From NCBI RefSeq assembly GCF_000374445.1, contig NZ_KB894403.1, positions 272,435 through 336,434 on the forward strand: a stretch of 64,000 nucleotides of DNA, in the 5' to 3' direction. Numbering within the stretch: position 1 is the stretch's first letter; each line of letters opens with the position of its first letter. Origin of the DNA: Actinokineospora enzanensis DSM 44649 (GTDB lineage Bacteria > Actinomycetota > Actinomycetes > Mycobacteriales > Pseudonocardiaceae). A program made the translations under genes and the position numbers. A model generated the notes under the pieces. It had not been told where the DNA came from and made no database searches. It saw nothing but the letters and a program-made list of their open reading frames with translations. Positions 61,356 to 64,000 of this stretch are shown here, piece after piece.

Positions 61356-64000
61356 TCAGCTGCCCGCGAACGGGGCGAGCAGCTCGCCCACCGTGTAGGG
61401 GCGGCCGTTCTTCACGACCGTCTGCACGTTGGTCAGGGCGCTGATGTCCTTGGTCGGGTCACCGGAGACCACGACCAGGTCGGCGATCTTGCCCTCCTCC
61501 ACGCTGCCCAGGTCCTTCTCCACGCCGAGCTGCCGGGCGGGCAGCAGGGTGGCGTTCTGCAGGGTCTGGAACGGGGTGAGGCCGAACTTGGCCATCGCCT
61601 GCAGGTTCATGTGCAGGCTGACGGCCGTGGTGTCCAGCGGCGAGTCGGTGCCCGCCAGCACGGTGCCGCCCGCGTCGATGAGCCGCTTCGCGGTGGCCAC
61701 GTCCCGCTTGGCCCCCTCCAGGTCGCCGTCGAGGAAGCCGCACGGGCCCTGCTTGAGCGCGCACAGCACCTTGGCGTGCAGGGTCTGCTGTTCGAAACCG
61801 ACGAACAGCGCCTTCACCCGGGGGTCGTTCTCGATCTCCGGGTGGTCGGCCAGCAGCGCGGCGGCGCTGAACATGGTGCTGCTGAACGGCATGCCGCCCT
61901 TGCTCTCCAGCTGCACGACGTCGTCGTACATGCCGCCGAAGGACGAGCCGCGGGCGAAGGTGAAACCCCATTTGGTCGGGCCGGACAGGTGCTCCTGCAT
62001 GTCGCCGCCGTACCCGATGGACGGGTACAGGTAGTGCGAGGTGACCTGGATGCCCAGCGAGTGCGCCTTCTCGATGGTCTGGGCCTGCCAGTCCGACCGG
62101 AACCGCATGTAGGTCTTGACCTGGTCGTAGCCCAGGTCCTGGATGCGCGAGTACTCCAGCTGCAGCTGCTGCTGGTCGCGCACCGGGCGGGCGAACTCCC
62201 AGCCCAGGCGGGTGCCTTCGAGCATCTCGCCGGTCATGAAGTACCGCGGGCCGACGCGCGCGCCGGAGGCGAGCGACTCGCGGTCCTCCAGCGCCCGGTA
62301 GACGGCGTCACCGGTGGAGCGGGTGGTGGTGATGCCGAACGAGAGCAGCAGCCTGCCCTGCCGGTCGCCGTAGGACTTGGACCGCATCTGCTGGTGGTTG
62401 TGCATGTCGGTCAGGCCGGGCGTGATGGTCTTGTCGCCTGCCTCGATGACCTTCCAGCCGGTGGTGTCCCGGTCCGCGCGGTGCGGCTCTATCTTCTGGA
62501 TGCGGTTGCCGACCACCAGGATGTCCACATCGGAGCGTGGCTCGGGGTTCTTGCCGTCCCACAGCTTGCCCGCGTGGATGACGAGCTTGGAGTCCGGCTC
62601 GTCCTGGGTGAAGGTGAGATCGTTCTTGATGTCGCGGGCGCCGCCGCCGTCGATGCAGACCGTGCGGAGTGTGCCGTTGTGCAGGTACAGCAGGGTTCGC
62701 GAGTCGCCGCTCCAGCTCGGCGCGTCGGAGGCCTCGCGGGTGACCTGCCTGGCCTTGCCGGTCGGGTTGCCCCGGGGGTCGACCGGCAGCACCCAGATGG
62801 TGCTGTTCATGGAGAACGCCAGCCAGCGCCCGTCCGGCGACCACACCGGGCCGTCGTCGCCGCGGGTGGTCACCGAGCCGAACGGGGCGGGCTCGATCAC
62901 CTTGGTGGTGTTGGTGACGGTGTCGGCGAGCAGGATCTGGTTGCGCTGCGCCACGCTGACCGTCTCCGCCAGCGTGCGGCCGTCGGCCGACCAGGTCGGC
63001 TTGCCCGGCACGTTCTGCGCGGCGATCACCCGGGTGGGGGTGCCGCCCGCGACCGGGACGGTGAAGGTCTGGTAGGTGTTGTCCTGGAAGGCGATCCTGG
63101 TGCCGTCCGGGGAGAACGCGGGCGCGTACTCGGTGGCCGGGCCGGAGGTCAGCCTGGTCTCCTTGCCGGAGGCCAGGTCTCGGACGTAGATGTCCTCGGA
63201 GCCGCCCTTGTCCGAGGCGTAGGCCAGCAGCCTGCCGTCGCGCGACCAGGCCGGGTCGATCTCGTAGTACGAGTCGTTGGTGAGCTTGGTCGGCTTGCCG
63301 CCCGCGGTGGGCAGCAGGTAGAGGTCGTTGAGCGCCTTGAACACGACCTGCTTGCCGTCCGGCGACAGCTGCGGGCCGTCGATGCCGCGGGCCTGCTGCG
63401 GCGCCTTGGTGTCGAAGTCGTACTTCTTGTGCTCGTACTTCTGCCGGTCGAGCGTGAACGTGGCCGAGAACGGCACGACGCGGCTGGTGTTGCCGACCAC
63501 GTTGGACACGACGACCTTGCCGTTGGCCCCGTAGAGGACCTCGTCGTTGGAGACCCACCGCGGCGGGAAGCCGAAGACGTCGTTGTAGGTGCCGATCTGC
63601 TTGCTCGTGCCCGCCTCGTACACCGCGAGGAACCGGCCGCCGGTCTGGCCGGAGCGCACGAATGCGACGCGCTTGCCGTCCGGCGAGTACGACGGGGCGC
63701 TGAGCAGGCCGCCTTGGCCCGCAGGCACGACCTTGGTGGTCGCGCCGGTGGCCAGGTCCACGCTCTCGACCGTGGAACCCTGCAGGTAGGCGATGTGCTT
63801 GCCGTCCGGTGCCCAGGTCGGCTGGGTCTCGGCGCCCGCCGCGGTGGTGACCCGGCGCGGCTCGCCGCCGCGGGCGTCGACGACCCAGATGTCGTTGGTG
63901 CCCGCGCGGTCGGAGTTGAACGCGATCTGCTTGCCGTCCGGGGACCAGGCCGGGTACCAGTCGTCGTACTCGCCGCGGGTCAGCTGCTTCTGGGTGCGGC
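61356..64000 (-). CDS. Beta-propeller (PD40) and amidohydrolase fusion, 5' end outside window
   Basis: At least 881 residues; the gene starts beyond the window. The N-terminal part has repeated TolB-type PD40 blades (SPDGKRVAF, SPDGKQVVF, SPDGTRIAF, SPDGRWLAF). The C-terminal part is a metal-dependent amidohydrolase: DILVVGNRIQKIEP, TPGLTDMHNH (the His-x-His site, here H-N-H), VLAGTDSPLD and GSVEEGKIADLVVVSGDP. The combination occurs in secreted prolidase-like hydrolases of actinomycetes. A signal peptide is expected upstream. Confidence 0.85.
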   Translation of the reverse strand, partial: RTQKQLTRGEYDDWYPAWSPDGKQIAFNSDRAGTNDIWVVDARGGEPRRVTTAAGAETQPTWAPDGKHIAYLQGSTVESVDLATGATTKVVPAGQGGLLSAPSYSPDGKRVAFVRSGQTGGRFLAVYEAGTSKQIGTYNDVFGFPPRWVSNDEVLYGANGKVVVSNVVGNTSRVVPFSATFTLDRQKYEHKKYDFDTKAPQQARGIDGPQLSPDGKQVVFKALNDLYLLPTAGGKPTKLTNDSYYEIDPAWSRDGRLLAYASDKGGSEDIYVRDLASGKETRLTSGPATEYAPAFSPDGTRIAFQDNTYQTFTVPVAGGTPTRVIAAQNVPGKPTWSADGRTLAETVSVAQRNQILLADTVTNTTKVIEPAPFGSVTTRGDDGPVWSPDGRWLAFSMNSTIWVLPVDPRGNPTGKARQVTREASDAPSWSGDSRTLLYLHNGTLRTVCIDGGGARDIKNDLTFTQDEPDSKLVIHAGKLWDGKNPEPRSDVDILVVGNRIQKIEPHRADRDTTGWKVIEAGDKTITPGLTDMHNHQQMRSKSYGDRQGRLLLSFGITTTRSTGDAVYRALEDRESLASGARVGPRYFMTGEMLEGTRLGWEFARPVRDQQQLQLEYSRIQDLGYDQVKTYMRFRSDWQAQTIEKAHSLGIQVTSHYLYPSIGYGGDMQEHLSGPTKWGFTFARGSSFGGMYDDVVQLESKGGMPFSSTMFSAAALLADHPEIENDPRVKALFVGFEQQTLHAKVLCALKQGPCGFLDGDLEGAKRDVATAKRLIDAGGTVLAGTDSPLDTTAVSLHMNLQAMAKFGLTPFQTLQNATLLPARQLGVEKDLGSVEEGKIADLVVVSGDPTKDISALTNVQTVVKNGRPYTVGELLAPFAGS

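Noticed and set aside
1-64000. CRISPR array
   Set aside because: No regularly spaced, near-identical 25-40 bp repeats with unique spacers were seen; the repeats found are composite intergenic units.

Overview
The window is high-GC actinomycete chromosome: GTG and TTG starts are common, genes are densely coupled by 4-base overlaps, and the DnaA-box-like 9-mers have the actinobacterial form TTGTCCACA. Gene content (WXG100-type toxin locus, collagen-like membrane protein, complete sel and pqq loci) fits a soil Pseudonocardiales-like organism, but no marker here fixes the genus.

Region by region: 0-8.6 kb is mixed housekeeping and accessory DNA: the tail of a tyrosine recombinase, a VOC protein, a Pro-rich membrane protein, a darcynin-like protein, a frameshifted NmrA-type reductase, a LysR regulator, a DUF4267 membrane protein divergent from a TetR regulator with three palindromic operators, a PrmC-like methyltransferase, a sirtuin and a quinone oxidoreductase. 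8.8-27.1 kb is a coherent catabolic island of three operons: (i) + strand Gfo/Idh/MocA oxidoreductase, TldD-like and TldE/PmbA-like proteins, two DUF4438 paralogs and a GntR regulator; (ii) - strand peptide-type ABC importer, PLP aminotransferase and 2-hydroxyacid dehydrogenase; (iii) + strand AstE/AspA-like deacylase, two SDRs, RidA and LysR. Operons (i) and (ii) converge on a 170-bp palindromic MITE-like element. The reading is import of a modified peptide or amino-acid conjugate, peptidase and deacylase cleavage, then oxidation and transamination; the substrate is unknown.

27-40 kb: an FAD monooxygenase, an ABC-transporter remnant, a four-gene WXG100/nuclease-toxin/immunity module, a polar amino-acid ABC importer with AraC-type regulators, a NarL-type two-component system and a secreted esterase. 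40-50 kb: a TetR-controlled FAD monooxygenase, a dienelactone hydrolase, a large secreted subtilase, and a five-gene cluster pairing a membrane-anchored CPLC thioredoxin-like protein with a Tat-exported Cys/Trp-rich protein. 50-54 kb: the complete selenocysteine machinery selB, selA, selC (tRNA-Sec) and selD. 54-58 kb: a DUF3883 protein and the PQQ operon pqqACDEB. 58.9-64 kb: a collagen-like membrane protein and a secreted-type amidohydrolase with a beta-propeller, cut by the window end.

The most unusual non-coding signal is a composite repeat of about 95 bp carrying three DnaA-box-like 9-mers. It occurs twice at 5.5 kb and four times at 40.1-40.7 kb, and the 5.5 kb pair matches an inverted copy at 40.1-40.4 kb across about 250 bp. 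Seven strong hairpin terminators were also found.
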